Part shown: positions 26,025 through 34,836 of the stretch, piece after piece
Position numbering within the stretch: the first letter of the stretch is position 1
Layout: each line of letters opens with the position of its first letter
DNA from: Wenyingzhuangia marina
Lineage (GTDB): Bacteria > Bacteroidota > Bacteroidia > Flavobacteriales > Flavobacteriaceae
Direction: 5' to 3'
Assembly (NCBI RefSeq): GCF_900130035.1
Contig: NZ_FQXQ01000002.1
Coordinates: 124,001 to 188,000, forward strand
Length of the DNA stretch: 64,000 nucleotides
Position numbers and translations under genes: made by a program
The notes under the pieces: model-generated
The model's input: the letters and a program-made list of their open reading frames with translations, nothing else
Databases searched by the model: none
Told to the model about the DNA's origin: nothing

Positions 26025-27209
26025 ATGAAAACAGCATATATAATAAAAGGATATAGAACAGCCGTAGGAAAAGCTCCAAAAGGAATTTTTAGGTTTAAAA
26101 GACCTGATGAATTGGCTGCTGAAACCATACAGTACTTACTAGAAAAAACACCAGAATTAGACAAAACCAGAGTTGATGATGTCATTGTAGGAAACGCGAT
26201 GCCTGAAGCAGAACAAGGTTTAAATATGGGACGTTTAATCTCCTTAATGGGATTAAAAATTGATGATGTTGCAGGTATGACAGTAAATAGATATTGTGCA
26301 TCTGGGATTGAAACCATTGCCATTGCTGCAGCTAAAATACAATCTGGAATGGCTGACTGTATTATTGCGGGTGGTGTAGAAAGCATGTCATACATTCCTA
26401 TGGGAGGTTACAAACCTTCTCCAAATTACAAGGAAACCAATGCCGGTCACGAAGAGTATTATTGGGGAATGGGATTAACAGCAGAAGCCGTTGCAAATGA
26501 ATTTAAAGTTTCTAGAGAAGATCAAGATGAATTTGCATACAATTCTCATCAAAAAGCTTTAAAAGCGCAAGAAAACAATCTATTTGAAGAGGATATTGTT
26601 CCTATTAATATAGAAGAAATATTTGTAGATAATTCTGGGAAAAAACAAACGAAAAATTACACAGTAACCAAAGATGAAGGACCTAGAAAAGACACTTCTT
26701 TAGAGGTTTTGTCAAAACTAAGACCAGTGTTTGCAAACAATGGATCGGTAACCGCTGGGAATTCTTCTCAAATGAGTGATGGAGCAGCTTTTGTAATTGT
26801 GATGAGTGAAGAAATGGTGAAAGAACTAAATCTTGAGCCTGTGGCTAGGTTGGTTTCTTTTGCTGCTGTAGGTGTTGAGCCTAGAATTATGGGAATTGGA
26901 CCTGTTATGGCAGTTCCAAAGGCTTTAGAAAGAGCAGGATTAACTAAAAAAGACATCGATTTAATTGAGTTAAATGAAGCTTTTGCCTCACAATCAATTG
27001 CTGTTATTAGAGAATTAGGAATCAACCCAGATATTGTAAACGTAAATGGAGGTGCTATTGCTTTAGGGCATCCACTAGGTTGTACAGGGGCAAAATTATC
27101 TGTGCAGTTAATAAATGAAATGAGAAGAAGGAAAAACAAATATGGTATCGTAACCATGTGTGTAGGAACAGGACAAGGAGCAGCAGGTATTTATGAATTT
27201 TTAAAATAA
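26025..27209 (+). CDS. fadA: Acetyl-CoA C-acyltransferase (3-ketoacyl-CoA thiolase)
   Basis: The protein is 394 residues, a complete thiolase. The nucleophilic Cys lies in VNRYCASGIETIA, the catalytic His in GGAIALGHPLGCTGA, and the second Cys in MCVGTGQGAAG. LNEAFASQ is also conserved. It catalyses thiolytic release of acetyl-CoA in beta-oxidation. It lies 92 bp after the dehydrogenase/hydratase gene and 53 bp before the acyl-CoA dehydrogenase. The 92-bp gap holds a small CTACA-AGC-TGTAG hairpin but no clear terminator. Confidence 0.95.
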   Translation: MKTAYIIKGYRTAVGKAPKGIFRFKRPDELAAETIQYLLEKTPELDKTRVDDVIVGNAMPEAEQGLNMGRLISLMGLKIDDVAGMTVNRYCASGIETIAIAAAKIQSGMADCIIAGGVESMSYIPMGGYKPSPNYKETNAGHEEYYWGMGLTAEAVANEFKVSREDQDEFAYNSHQKALKAQENNLFEEDIVPINIEEIFVDNSGKKQTKNYTVTKDEGPRKDTSLEVLSKLRPVFANNGSVTAGNSSQMSDGAAFVIVMSEEMVKELNLEPVARLVSFAAVGVEPRIMGIGPVMAVPKALERAGLTKKDIDLIELNEAFASQSIAVIRELGINPDIVNVNGGAIALGHPLGCTGAKLSVQLINEMRRRKNKYGIVTMCVGTGQGAAGIYEFLK

Positions 27210-27262
27210 TCAATGTAATTATATCAATCAACCCGTTTTCCAAAACATAAAAACATAAAAAA

Positions 27263-29059
27263 ATGAGTAAGCTAATTAAAGGAGGAGAATTTATAATAAA
27301 AGAGACAGACTGTAATAATGTATTTATAGTAGAAGATTTTGACGAAGAACAACTCATGATGAGAGATTCCGTAAAGGAATTTATAGATCGTGAAGTATGG
27401 CCACATAAAGAACGTTTTGAAAAGAAAGATTATGCTTTTACCGAAGAACTAATGGTTAAAGCAGGAGAAATGGGCTTCTTAAGCATCGCTGTTCCAGAAG
27501 CTTATGGAGGAATGGAAATGCCATTTATGTCAACCATTTTGGTATGTGATTATATTTCAGGAGCTAGCGGTTCTTTTGCTACAGCCTTTGGTGCACATAC
27601 AGGAATTGGAACCATGCCCATTGTATTGTATGGAACTGAAGAACAAAAACAAAAATATGTGCCTAAATTAACTACTGGAGAGTGGTTTGGATCTTATTGT
27701 TTAACAGAGCCAGGAGCAGGTTCTGATGCCAACTCAGGAAAAACCAAAGCAGCATTGTCTGATGATGGAACTCATTATAAAATTTCAGGACAAAAAATGT
27801 GGATTTCTAATGCTGGTTTTTGTAGTCTGATGATTGTGTTTGCAAGAATTGAAGATGATAAAAACTTAACCGCTTTTATTGTTGAATATGACAAAGATAA
27901 TCCTAATGGAATTACCATGGGTGAAGAGGAAAAGAAATTAGGAATTCGTGCTTCTTCTACCCGACAAGTATTTTTTAATGATACTGTTGTCCCTGTTGAG
28001 AATATGTTGTCAGACAGACAAAATGGATTTAAAATAGCATTAAATATTTTAAATATTGGACGTATCAAATTAGCTGCTGCTTGTTTAGATGCAAGTAGAA
28101 GAATTATTAACAATGCAGTAAACTATGCGAATGAGCGTAAACAATTCGGAACTAGCATTTCAACTTTTGGAGCTGTTCAAGAAAAAATTGCATTAATGTG
28201 CACCAAAACCTTTGTTACAGAAAGCGGGGTTTATAGAGCTGCTGGAGATATTCAAAAGAAAATTGATGCTTTAATTGCTGATGGAATGCCTCATGCTGAT
28301 GCTGAATTAAAAGGAGTAGAAGATTTTGCTTTAGAATGTGCTATTCTAAAAGTATATGGTTCTGAAGTAGGACAATACAATGCTGATGAAGGTATACAAA
28401 TATATGGGGGAATGGGATTTTCTGAAGACACTCCAATGGAAGGTGCTTGGCGTGATGCTCGTATTTCTAGAATTTATGAAGGAACTAATGAAATTAACCG
28501 ACTGTTAACCGTTGGAATGTTAGTGAAAAAGGCATTAAAAGGAGAAATTGATTTAATGACTCCTGCAATGAATGTTGCTAATGATTTAATGGCTATTACT
28601 TCTTTTGATACTCCTGATTATAGTGTATTATTTTCTGAAGAAAAGGAAATCTTAGGTAAGTTGAAAAAAGTATTTTTAATGGTTGCTGGTAAAGCTGTTG
28701 AAAAATTTGGAATGGAATTAGAAATGCAACAAGAAATTGTATTATGTGCTTCCGATATTCTAATAGAGATATACATGGCTGAATCTACCCTATTGAAAAC
28801 AGAAAAGTTAGTTAATAAAACTTCTGAAAAAGAAGCTGCTTTACAAATAGCTATGACTAAATTAAACTTATTTAATGTTGTAGAAACAATTAACAGAAAA
28901 GGAAAAGAGGCTATTGTATCTTTTACAGAAAATGATGAGCAACGTATGTTATTAATGGGATTAAAACGTTTTACAAAATATAATAACTACCCTAATGTTG
29001 TTGCTCTAAAGAAAGAGATTGCCAAGATAGCTATTACTAAAAATGGATACCCTTTTTAA
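27263..29059 (+). CDS. Acyl-CoA dehydrogenase, long form
   Basis: The protein is 598 residues. The N-terminal helical domain and the FAD-binding beta domain (YCLTEPGAGSDANSGKT, then KMWISNAGF) are standard. The C-terminal helical domain has GGMGFSEDTPMEGAWRDARI and the conserved IYEGTNEINRLL. About 170 extra C-terminal residues distinguish it from short ACADs and resemble VLCAD-type enzymes. It carries out the first oxidation of beta-oxidation, completing the set encoded upstream. No electron-transfer flavoprotein genes are in the window. Confidence 0.95.
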   Translation: MSKLIKGGEFIIKETDCNNVFIVEDFDEEQLMMRDSVKEFIDREVWPHKERFEKKDYAFTEELMVKAGEMGFLSIAVPEAYGGMEMPFMSTILVCDYISGASGSFATAFGAHTGIGTMPIVLYGTEEQKQKYVPKLTTGEWFGSYCLTEPGAGSDANSGKTKAALSDDGTHYKISGQKMWISNAGFCSLMIVFARIEDDKNLTAFIVEYDKDNPNGITMGEEEKKLGIRASSTRQVFFNDTVVPVENMLSDRQNGFKIALNILNIGRIKLAAACLDASRRIINNAVNYANERKQFGTSISTFGAVQEKIALMCTKTFVTESGVYRAAGDIQKKIDALIADGMPHADAELKGVEDFALECAILKVYGSEVGQYNADEGIQIYGGMGFSEDTPMEGAWRDARISRIYEGTNEINRLLTVGMLVKKALKGEIDLMTPAMNVANDLMAITSFDTPDYSVLFSEEKEILGKLKKVFLMVAGKAVEKFGMELEMQQEIVLCASDILIEIYMAESTLLKTEKLVNKTSEKEAALQIAMTKLNLFNVVETINRKGKEAIVSFTENDEQRMLLMGLKRFTKYNNYPNVVALKKEIAKIAITKNGYPF

Positions 29060-29099
29060 AAATTGTTCTAGAAGAGTAAATAGATCATATAATAAAAAT

Positions 29100-29146
29100 A
29101 ACCAGAAGTCGACCCTAAATTATCTCCTCGATTTCTGGTTGTTTTT
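29100..29146 (+). terminator. Terminator of the beta-oxidation operon
   Basis: AACCAGAAGTCGA (29100-29112) pairs with TCGATTTCTGGTT (29128-29140) apart from one mismatch, followed by GTTTTTG. The hairpin starts 41 bp after the acyl-CoA dehydrogenase stop. Confidence 0.85.
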
Positions 29147-29160
29147 GTAGTACTATCCAA

Positions 29161-29196
29161 AAAAAGCGATACAGGAAATTGTATCGCTTTTTTTAT
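29161..29196. terminator. Second, bidirectional terminator
   Basis: AAAAAGCGATAC and GTATCGCTTTTT form a 12-bp stem with an 8-nt loop and T-runs on both strands. It can stop both the rightward fad operon and the leftward lipoprotein gene ending at 29219. Confidence 0.9.
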
Positions 29197-29218
29197 TAAA
29201 GAATTAATTATGAGTAGT

Positions 29219-30457
29219 TTAATTAGACCCCGTTAACTCCCAAGAAAGCACGTTGCAAAAGTAGTTACCTTGTTGTGTAGCAACAATTCCTATAGATACT
29301 TCTGTTGTTTCCTCAAGAATAAATTCTACCTCTACAATTCCACCAGTAACCTCAATTTTTGTATATCCTAATACTAAAATATCATTTGCATCAATATTGT
29401 CTTCTAAATTAATATTATCAGGATTTGAATTGTCTTCTACATTTTCCACATTTGGTAAACCTGTATTGCCTTTAGCAACTACAAAATATGCTCCATCAGA
29501 ATTTGTATCATGATTTGTATCTCTAATATCAATTATTAATTTATAGTTTGCAGGATCTAAAGTAATAACTTGATGTATTTTACCATTTATAATATTTGAT
29601 TCTCCCCAACCAGATTCCATATTAAAAATATTTCCGTTCCATTCATCCCATCCACCTAGACCTCCGTGGTTTTTTGCTGCGTCATTTGTAATCCATGGAG
29701 CAGCTAAAGTCCCCCATCGACCATTAGTAGTTTCAGCTATAAAAGGTACTGCAGCGTTTTGTAATTTTGGAACCACTAAAGGCTTGTGTGTTTTATAGCT
29801 TGTATATACTGTGTCTGTATTTACAGGAGAAAATAAATATGCTGAACGATATTGTATCGTTGATCCAGCTACAAAGTCTAAAAGATCAATTTGGTTTGCA
29901 ACAGGAGTAACAAAAAGTTTCTTTTCAAAACCATCTGTACTTTGATATAATATTTCACTACCTAAATTTCCCCCAGATGTTGACGACGTTTCAAATTCTA
30001 TATTTAATGAAGGGCTATCTAATTTACTAGCTGTGATATTTCTATTTTTTAAATTTAAAATATAATTATCTCCATATACTTCAACACCTCCACTTATTGA
30101 AGCAGAAGTATTCCCTTGCTTGTCAATGGTTTTTACTTCAAATAAATATAGCTTTTCATCTAAATTATCAATTTCAGAATTGATAGTATCAGCTTCATTA
30201 GAAGCATCAACGGATATAGTTGATGAATCCGCTCCATTATTCCAAGAAATACTTACTTCAGCAATAGTTGGATCATCAATAACTCCTTTAATCCAAACTT
30301 TATTTTTTCCAGGGATAATTTCAAAGGACTTTAAATTTGTTATAGGAGCCTTTTCTGCTTTTGGTGGCTCAGGTAGTTCATTAAAATCACATGATACTAG
30401 TGTAAATACAATTGAGGAAAATAACAGTTTTACAACATTAGTTAGTTTACATTTCAT
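29219..30457 (-). CDS. DUF4998/DUF5013-type surface lipoprotein
   Basis: The protein is 412 residues with a lipobox (VFTLVSC, Cys23). Residues about 40-130 (GKNKVWIKGVIDDPTIAEVS then SWNNGADSS) resemble DUF4998. The C-terminal part with RWGTLAAPWITNDAAKNHGG and MESGWGESNIINGKI resembles DUF5013, a jelly-roll seen in Bacteroidota carbohydrate-utilisation proteins. These families usually accompany SusC/SusD pairs, but here the gene is alone with terminators at its 3' side. Glycan or protein binding at the cell surface is an inference. The family names come from memory of the motifs, not a search. Confidence 0.7.
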   Translation of the reverse strand: MKCKLTNVVKLLFSSIVFTLVSCDFNELPEPPKAEKAPITNLKSFEIIPGKNKVWIKGVIDDPTIAEVSISWNNGADSSTISVDASNEADTINSEIDNLDEKLYLFEVKTIDKQGNTSASISGGVEVYGDNYILNLKNRNITASKLDSPSLNIEFETSSTSGGNLGSEILYQSTDGFEKKLFVTPVANQIDLLDFVAGSTIQYRSAYLFSPVNTDTVYTSYKTHKPLVVPKLQNAAVPFIAETTNGRWGTLAAPWITNDAAKNHGGLGGWDEWNGNIFNMESGWGESNIINGKIHQVITLDPANYKLIIDIRDTNHDTNSDGAYFVVAKGNTGLPNVENVEDNSNPDNINLEDNIDANDILVLGYTKIEVTGGIVEVEFILEETTEVSIGIVATQQGNYFCNVLSWELTGSN

Positions 30458-30783
30458 TTTAAATTAGTTTAGTTGTTTGTTTTTGTTTAAAATAAATATA
30501 CTATATAGAGAGTACAAAATATATTTAAAGCACAAGATATGTACAATGCAAAAAAAACGCATCCTGCAGTATCCTGTTAATAATATCACATCAAATACAA
30601 ATATTTAACTTAAATAATTAAAAAACAGATTCCCTATTTTGAGTATATGATATTATGTTTTTTGCTAAAACAATTATTATATTACTTGTTTATGAAACGA
30701 AACATTTATTAGATAATAGAAGTATTTATCATTTTATTAATGTTTTTAAGCTCTTTTTTGATAAAAAATCTTATGCCAGAAAT
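30458..30783. other. Gene-free AT-rich intergenic stretch
   Basis: These 326 bp between two leftward genes hold no credible open frame, stable hairpin or clear -7 box. It presumably contains the promoter of the DUF4998-type gene, but none could be picked with confidence. Confidence 0.6.
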
Positions 30784-30939
30784 TCATTCCTCTTTTTGAG
30801 CCTTTATTTGTTCTTTTAATGCTTTTAACCTGTCTTTATGAGCTTGTTCCTTTTCTTTTATTTTGTTCTTTTTTCTTCCCATTAACTTGGTATGCTTAGA
30901 CTTATTTTTAGTGTTTTTATCACTTCCTGCTTTTGCCAT
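30784..30939 (-). CDS. Small highly basic protein, unknown function
   Basis: The protein is 51 residues from the ATG at 30939 (MAKAGSDKNTKNKSKHTKLM...). About a third of its residues are Lys or Arg, and the C-terminal half is a charged amphipathic helix (KEKEQAHKDRLKALKEQ). A longer frame starting at 30966 would overlap the YchJ-like gene. It begins 11 bp after that gene's stop, so it is probably co-transcribed. Nucleic-acid binding is a guess from charge only. Confidence 0.6.
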   Translation of the reverse strand: MAKAGSDKNTKNKSKHTKLMGRKKNKIKEKEQAHKDRLKALKEQIKAQKEE

Positions 30940-30949
30940 AATAAAATAT

Positions 30950-31435
30950 TTAAGAATGAATCCCATCTATATATGTCCAATGGTCGTTTTCTTTTAAAAA
31001 ACGAGATTTTTCATGAATTAAATTAGGAATACAATTTTCTATAAAAAAAGCTTTAAAAGTTACAAAACCTTCACTAGTCTGTATTTCTTTAGCTTCTAAA
31101 ATTTCTAATCCTTTCCATTCAACACTTTGTGTCCATTTAAATATTTCTTCTTTTTCAGAAATTGGTCTTGTTGAAGAATGGTGACTTAACATTAAAAAAT
31201 CAATATCTCCTAACACATACGCTGTATATCTAGATTTCATTAACTCTAAAGGAGTTTTAGCCAATTCAATATTTTTATGAATAAGTTCGCAACAAAGTTT
31301 ATATGATTTTTTAGAACCACAAGCACACAATACCCCTTCTCTATTGGCATTGGTTTTTGCTTCTAAATTAAATCTATACTTTTTAGCTGCTTGGTTTTCT
31401 TTTTGCTTTTGAATAAGTTTAGAGAATTTGGACAC
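30950..31435 (-). CDS. YchJ-like SEC-C motif protein
   Basis: The protein is 161 residues. A zinc-binding SEC-C motif is visible at about 36-52 (CACGSKKSYKLCC), followed by the YchJ middle domain (LMKSRYTAYVLGDIDFLMLSH) with an NTF2-like fold. The start is GTG at 31435, supported by an exact -7 box at 31453-31460 and by the lack of an upstream ATG. About 35 extra residues precede the SEC-C motif compared with E. coli YchJ. The function of the family is not established. Confidence 0.85.
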   Translation of the reverse strand: MSKFSKLIQKQKENQAAKKYRFNLEAKTNANREGVLCACGSKKSYKLCCELIHKNIELAKTPLELMKSRYTAYVLGDIDFLMLSHHSSTRPISEKEEIFKWTQSVEWKGLEILEAKEIQTSEGFVTFKAFFIENCIPNLIHEKSRFLKENDHWTYIDGIHS

Positions 31436-31452
31436 GTTGAATGTTTTTAATA

Positions 31453-31460
31453 CAAAAATA
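31453..31460 (-). promoter_or_regulatory. -7 promoter box of the YchJ-like gene
   Basis: CAAAAATA reads TATTTTTG on the minus strand, an exact TAnnTTTG, 17 bp upstream of the GTG start. It sits in the 27-bp gap to the next gene. Confidence 0.6.
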
Positions 31461-31462
31461 CA

Positions 31463-32335
31463 TTAATCTATTAAAGTAATAAGAAACAGTTTTTGTTTAC
31501 GTTTATAATGCTTTCCATTTAGTGTTTTTTCAGAAGCTTCTCTTGTAACATATATTTGATGATTGTTTTTCCAAGCAATGGCTTCAGTTTGATTGGAATA
31601 ACCTAAAGTAGCTGTTAAAGAGATTTTAGAAATCTGTGGTACAGTTTTAAAATTTTTAACTTTTAAAATATATGATTGGTAGTTTTTATCATAGGCAGTT
31701 CCAATAAAACTATCTGTACTACTGTTATATGCAATAGAAGTTAGCAAACAGTTTATTGATAAAAATCTTGTTTTATGAGCTTGATACACTCCTGGTTTAG
31801 TAGGTAACACATATATATTTGTTTGATTATCTTTCCAGTTCTTAGTAAATAGATATAATTGATTTTTATATATTGTTATTGCTTCACAATCAAAATTACT
31901 GTTGTGATTTTCTTTTACAAATGTTTTTTGATTTTCATAACTATAATAAATTTTTTCAGCCTCTACTTTGTTATGCTTTTTGATATCATGCTTAGCAACT
32001 TTGTAGATAACTAAGTTTTTTCTATTTCCATAATTATTTCCAGTATCTCCAATATAAATAAAGTCTTTATCTTGAGTAATAGACTCCCAATCTACATTTG
32101 AAGCATTTTTGACTTCAATAATTCTTTTTATTTTCCCTGATGAAGCTTTTAGAACATATAATTCTGATTTACCACCGGAATCATTAAATGTCAATATTTC
32201 TTTTTGATCTTCTATATAAATAATACCTGAAGTTTCAGATATTGCTTTAGATAGTTTTATTTTCTCTTCAATCTTTATAGACTGGCTCAATAACAATTGA
32301 GAGAAAAAAAATATGATTATGACTGAAAATTTCAT
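31463..32335 (-). CDS. Secreted beta-propeller-like protein, unknown function
   Basis: From the ATG at 32335 the protein is 290 residues, with a signal peptide (FSVIIIFFFSQLLLSQ). A longer frame starts only with TTG. Repeated strand motifs (ETSGIIYIEDQKEILTFNDS, DWESITQDKDFIYIGDTGNN, DCEAITIYKNQLYLFTKNW, QTEAIAWKNNHQIYVTRE) recur about every 50-60 residues, as in six-bladed propellers of the SdiA-regulated or phytase-esterase-like kind. The DTGNN and EAIT blades are typical of those Bacteroidota proteins. No catalytic function is assigned. Confidence 0.7.
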   Translation of the reverse strand: MKFSVIIIFFFSQLLLSQSIKIEEKIKLSKAISETSGIIYIEDQKEILTFNDSGGKSELYVLKASSGKIKRIIEVKNASNVDWESITQDKDFIYIGDTGNNYGNRKNLVIYKVAKHDIKKHNKVEAEKIYYSYENQKTFVKENHNSNFDCEAITIYKNQLYLFTKNWKDNQTNIYVLPTKPGVYQAHKTRFLSINCLLTSIAYNSSTDSFIGTAYDKNYQSYILKVKNFKTVPQISKISLTATLGYSNQTEAIAWKNNHQIYVTREASEKTLNGKHYKRKQKLFLITLID

Positions 32336-32368
32336 AGGAATAAAGCTAATCAATTTAAGTAATTTGTA

Positions 32369-32402
32369 TAAAAAAACTCCTTCAAAATTAATTGAAGGAG
32401 TT
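32369..32402 (-). terminator. Terminator of typA
   Basis: AACTCCTTCAA and TTGAAGGAGTT form an 11-bp stem with a 6-nt loop, followed on the minus strand by a run of T. It is 29 bp past the typA stop. Confidence 0.92.
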
Positions 32403-32430
32403 CTATATGTTATTTAATGGTTATTTATAA

Positions 32431-34203
32431 TTAACCTTTAAAATTAATTTTACGCATACGTAAACTTGCTGGAGTCACCTCTAAATATTCATCAGCTCTA
32501 ATGTATTCCATACATTCTTCTAATGAAAAGTTTACTTTAGGAGCAATCTTCATTGCTTCATCAGTACCTGATTTACGCATGTTTGTTAATTGCTTTCCTT
32601 TAATTAAGTTTACAGCCATGTCATCAGACTTACTGTTTTCTCCAATTACCTGACCAATATAAATTTCTTCATTAATATCAATAAAGAATTTACCTCTATC
32701 TTGTAAACGGTCTAAGGCATAAGCTGTTGCTTTACCTGCTGCCGCAGAAACAATCGCTCCTTTTTCTTCTTCAGTAAATTCTCCTTTAAAAGGCCCGTAT
32801 TCACTAAATCTGTGGTTAATAATTGCTTGTCCTTGAGTAGCTGTTAAGATTTTATTTCTTAAACCAATCAATCCACGAGATGGAATGGTAAATTCTAAGT
32901 GTTGTAAATCTCCTTTAGGCTCCATAACCATTAAATCTCCCTTACGTAAAGAAACTAAGTTTACAGCTCTAGAAGCAACATCTTCAGGAACATCAATAGA
33001 TAATGTTTCGTATGGTTCACATTTTTTACCATCAATTTCCTTAAAAATTACTTGAGGACGACCAACTTGTAACTCGTATCCTTCACGTCTCATTGTTTCA
33101 ATTAAAATAGATAAGTGTAATACTCCACGACCAAAAACATTAAACTTGTCTTCAGAATCTGTAGTTTCAACTTTTAACGCTAAGTTTTTTTCTAATTCTT
33201 TAAATAAACGATCACGTAAGTGGCGAGAAGTCACAAACTTACCTTCTTTACCAAAGAATGGAGAGTTGTTAATAGTAAACAACATACTCATTGTTGGTTG
33301 GTCAATTTCTGTTCTTGGTAATGCTTCAGGATTTTCTAAATCAGCAATAGTATCACCAATTTCAAATCCTTCAACTCCTGTAATTGCACAAATATCTCCA
33401 CATCTTACTGTTTCAACCTGTACTTTACCCATTCCTTCAAAAACGTGTAATTCTTTAATTCTAACTTTTTTAGTAGAACCATCAGCTTTACATAACATGT
33501 AATCTTTATTTACATGTAAATCTCCACGGAAAATACGTCCAATAGCAATTCTTCCTGTAAAAGCAGAAAAGTCTAAAGAGGTAATTTGCATTTGAGGAGT
33601 TCCGTCATTATAAGGAGTTGCTGGAATAGACTCTAATACAGCATCTAATAAAGGTACAATATCAGTTGTTTGATTTTTCCAATCAGTACTCATCCAGTTG
33701 TTCTTTGCAGAACCGTAAACAGTTGTAAAGTCTAGTTGCTCTTCTGTAGCTTCTAAAGCAAACATTAAATCAAAAACTTTTTCGTGAACGATATCTGGAG
33801 TACAGTTTTCTTTATCTACTTTGTTTACAACTACAATTGGAGTTAATCCTAATTGAATTGCTTTTCCTAATACAAAACGAGTTTGTGGCATAGGACCTTC
33901 AAAAGCATCCACTAATAATAAAACACCATCAGCCATTTTTAATACACGTTCTACTTCTCCACCAAAATCGGCGTGACCAGGAGTATCAATAACGTTGATC
34001 TTAGTTCCTTTGTATTGAACGGATACGTTTTTAGAAAGAATGGTAATTCCTCTTTCACGCTCTAAATCATTGTTATCTAATAATAAGTCTGTACGTTCTT
34101 TACGTTCGTCTAAAACTTTTGCTTGATCAATAATTTTATCTACCAAAGTAGTCTTACCGTGGTCAACGTGGGCTATAATAGCAATGTTTCTTATTTCTTG
34201 CAT
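32431..34203 (-). CDS. typA: Translational GTPase TypA/BipA
   Basis: The protein is 590 residues. G1 is [15 protein letters not shown]2/switch I is [11 protein letters not shown]3 is [12 protein letters not shown] and G4 is NKVDKE. These are followed by domain II, two EF-G-like domains and the TypA-specific C-terminal domain. Length and motifs match BipA orthologues. It binds the ribosome in the EF-G site and supports subunit assembly and stress or cold growth. It is monocistronic with its own promoter at 34227 and a terminator at 32369. Confidence 0.98.
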   Translation of the reverse strand: MQEIRNIAIIAHVDHGKTTLVDKIIDQAKVLDERKERTDLLLDNNDLERERGITILSKNVSVQYKGTKINVIDTPGHADFGGEVERVLKMADGVLLLVDAFEGPMPQTRFVLGKAIQLGLTPIVVVNKVDKENCTPDIVHEKVFDLMFALEATEEQLDFTTVYGSAKNNWMSTDWKNQTTDIVPLLDAVLESIPATPYNDGTPQMQITSLDFSAFTGRIAIGRIFRGDLHVNKDYMLCKADGSTKKVRIKELHVFEGMGKVQVETVRCGDICAITGVEGFEIGDTIADLENPEALPRTEIDQPTMSMLFTINNSPFFGKEGKFVTSRHLRDRLFKELEKNLALKVETTDSEDKFNVFGRGVLHLSILIETMRREGYELQVGRPQVIFKEIDGKKCEPYETLSIDVPEDVASRAVNLVSLRKGDLMVMEPKGDLQHLEFTIPSRGLIGLRNKILTATQGQAIINHRFSEYGPFKGEFTEEEKGAIVSAAAGKATAYALDRLQDRGKFFIDINEEIYIGQVIGENSKSDDMAVNLIKGKQLTNMRKSGTDEAMKIAPKVNFSLEECMEYIRADEYLEVTPASLRMRKINFKG

Positions 34204-34226
34204 GGTTGCACTTTAAATTTAAAGCG

Positions 34227-34234
34227 CAAAAGTA
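34227..34234 (-). promoter_or_regulatory. -7 promoter box of typA
   Basis: CAAAAGTA reads TACTTTTG on the minus strand, an exact TAnnTTTG box 23 bp upstream of the typA start codon. Confidence 0.7.
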
Positions 34235-34320
34235 ATCAAAAGATATTAGAAAATATGATTAAAAACTGTTTATTAATTCTTTCTCAAAAGCTTGTTAATG
34301 TAGGTTTTACAGACCTTGTG

Positions 34321-34833
34321 TTAATTGGCACTAAAAAAATCTTCTGGATAAGGTTCTCCCAACTCATCAGGTGATAGTTTTCTTCCCATTTCAAATGCAT
34401 TTTCTAACGCTATTTCTTCGGTCCATTTACCAACAACAATATCAGGTGTAATAAATTTATAAGCAACTATTCCATTAAAAAGTTCATCATCAGCTATATA
34501 ATTAAAATGAATAACTAAAGTGTTGTTAAACACAAATCCATAGCCTGTTTGCTGTTGCTCTCCTTCTATTAACCAACTTGCTTCTATTTGATTGCTCACC
34601 AAATCTATATTAAGTAAACCTGTGTAATAACTTTCGTTACTATCTGGATTTCCTCCTGCAATATTATAAACACCACAAATATTAACCATATTGATAGAGA
34701 AATCTGGAGTTGGTTCTGAAAACTCTAATAATCTTAACCTTTTTAGCAGTTCTTTCTTTTTACTATCTCTATAGTTTAAAGCCAATTTAGACTTATTATA
34801 CCAATGCTTTACTTCTTGATGAAAATTACCCAT
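34321..34833 (-). CDS. Conserved-looking hypothetical protein
   Basis: The protein is 170 residues, with no signal peptide or membrane segment. A basic N-terminal helix (HQEVKHWYNKSKLALNYRDSKKKELLKRLRLL) precedes a mostly beta region (NICGVYNIAGGNPDSNESYYTG, then WLIEGEQQQTGYGFVF). I do not recognise a family. It starts 3 bp after the stop of the membrane phosphoesterase, so the two genes form an operon. Function unknown. Confidence 0.75.
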   Translation of the reverse strand: MGNFHQEVKHWYNKSKLALNYRDSKKKELLKRLRLLEFSEPTPDFSINMVNICGVYNIAGGNPDSNESYYTGLLNIDLVSNQIEASWLIEGEQQQTGYGFVFNNTLVIHFNYIADDELFNGIVAYKFITPDIVVGKWTEEIALENAFEMGRKLSPDELGEPYPEDFFSAN

Positions 34834-34836
34834 GCA

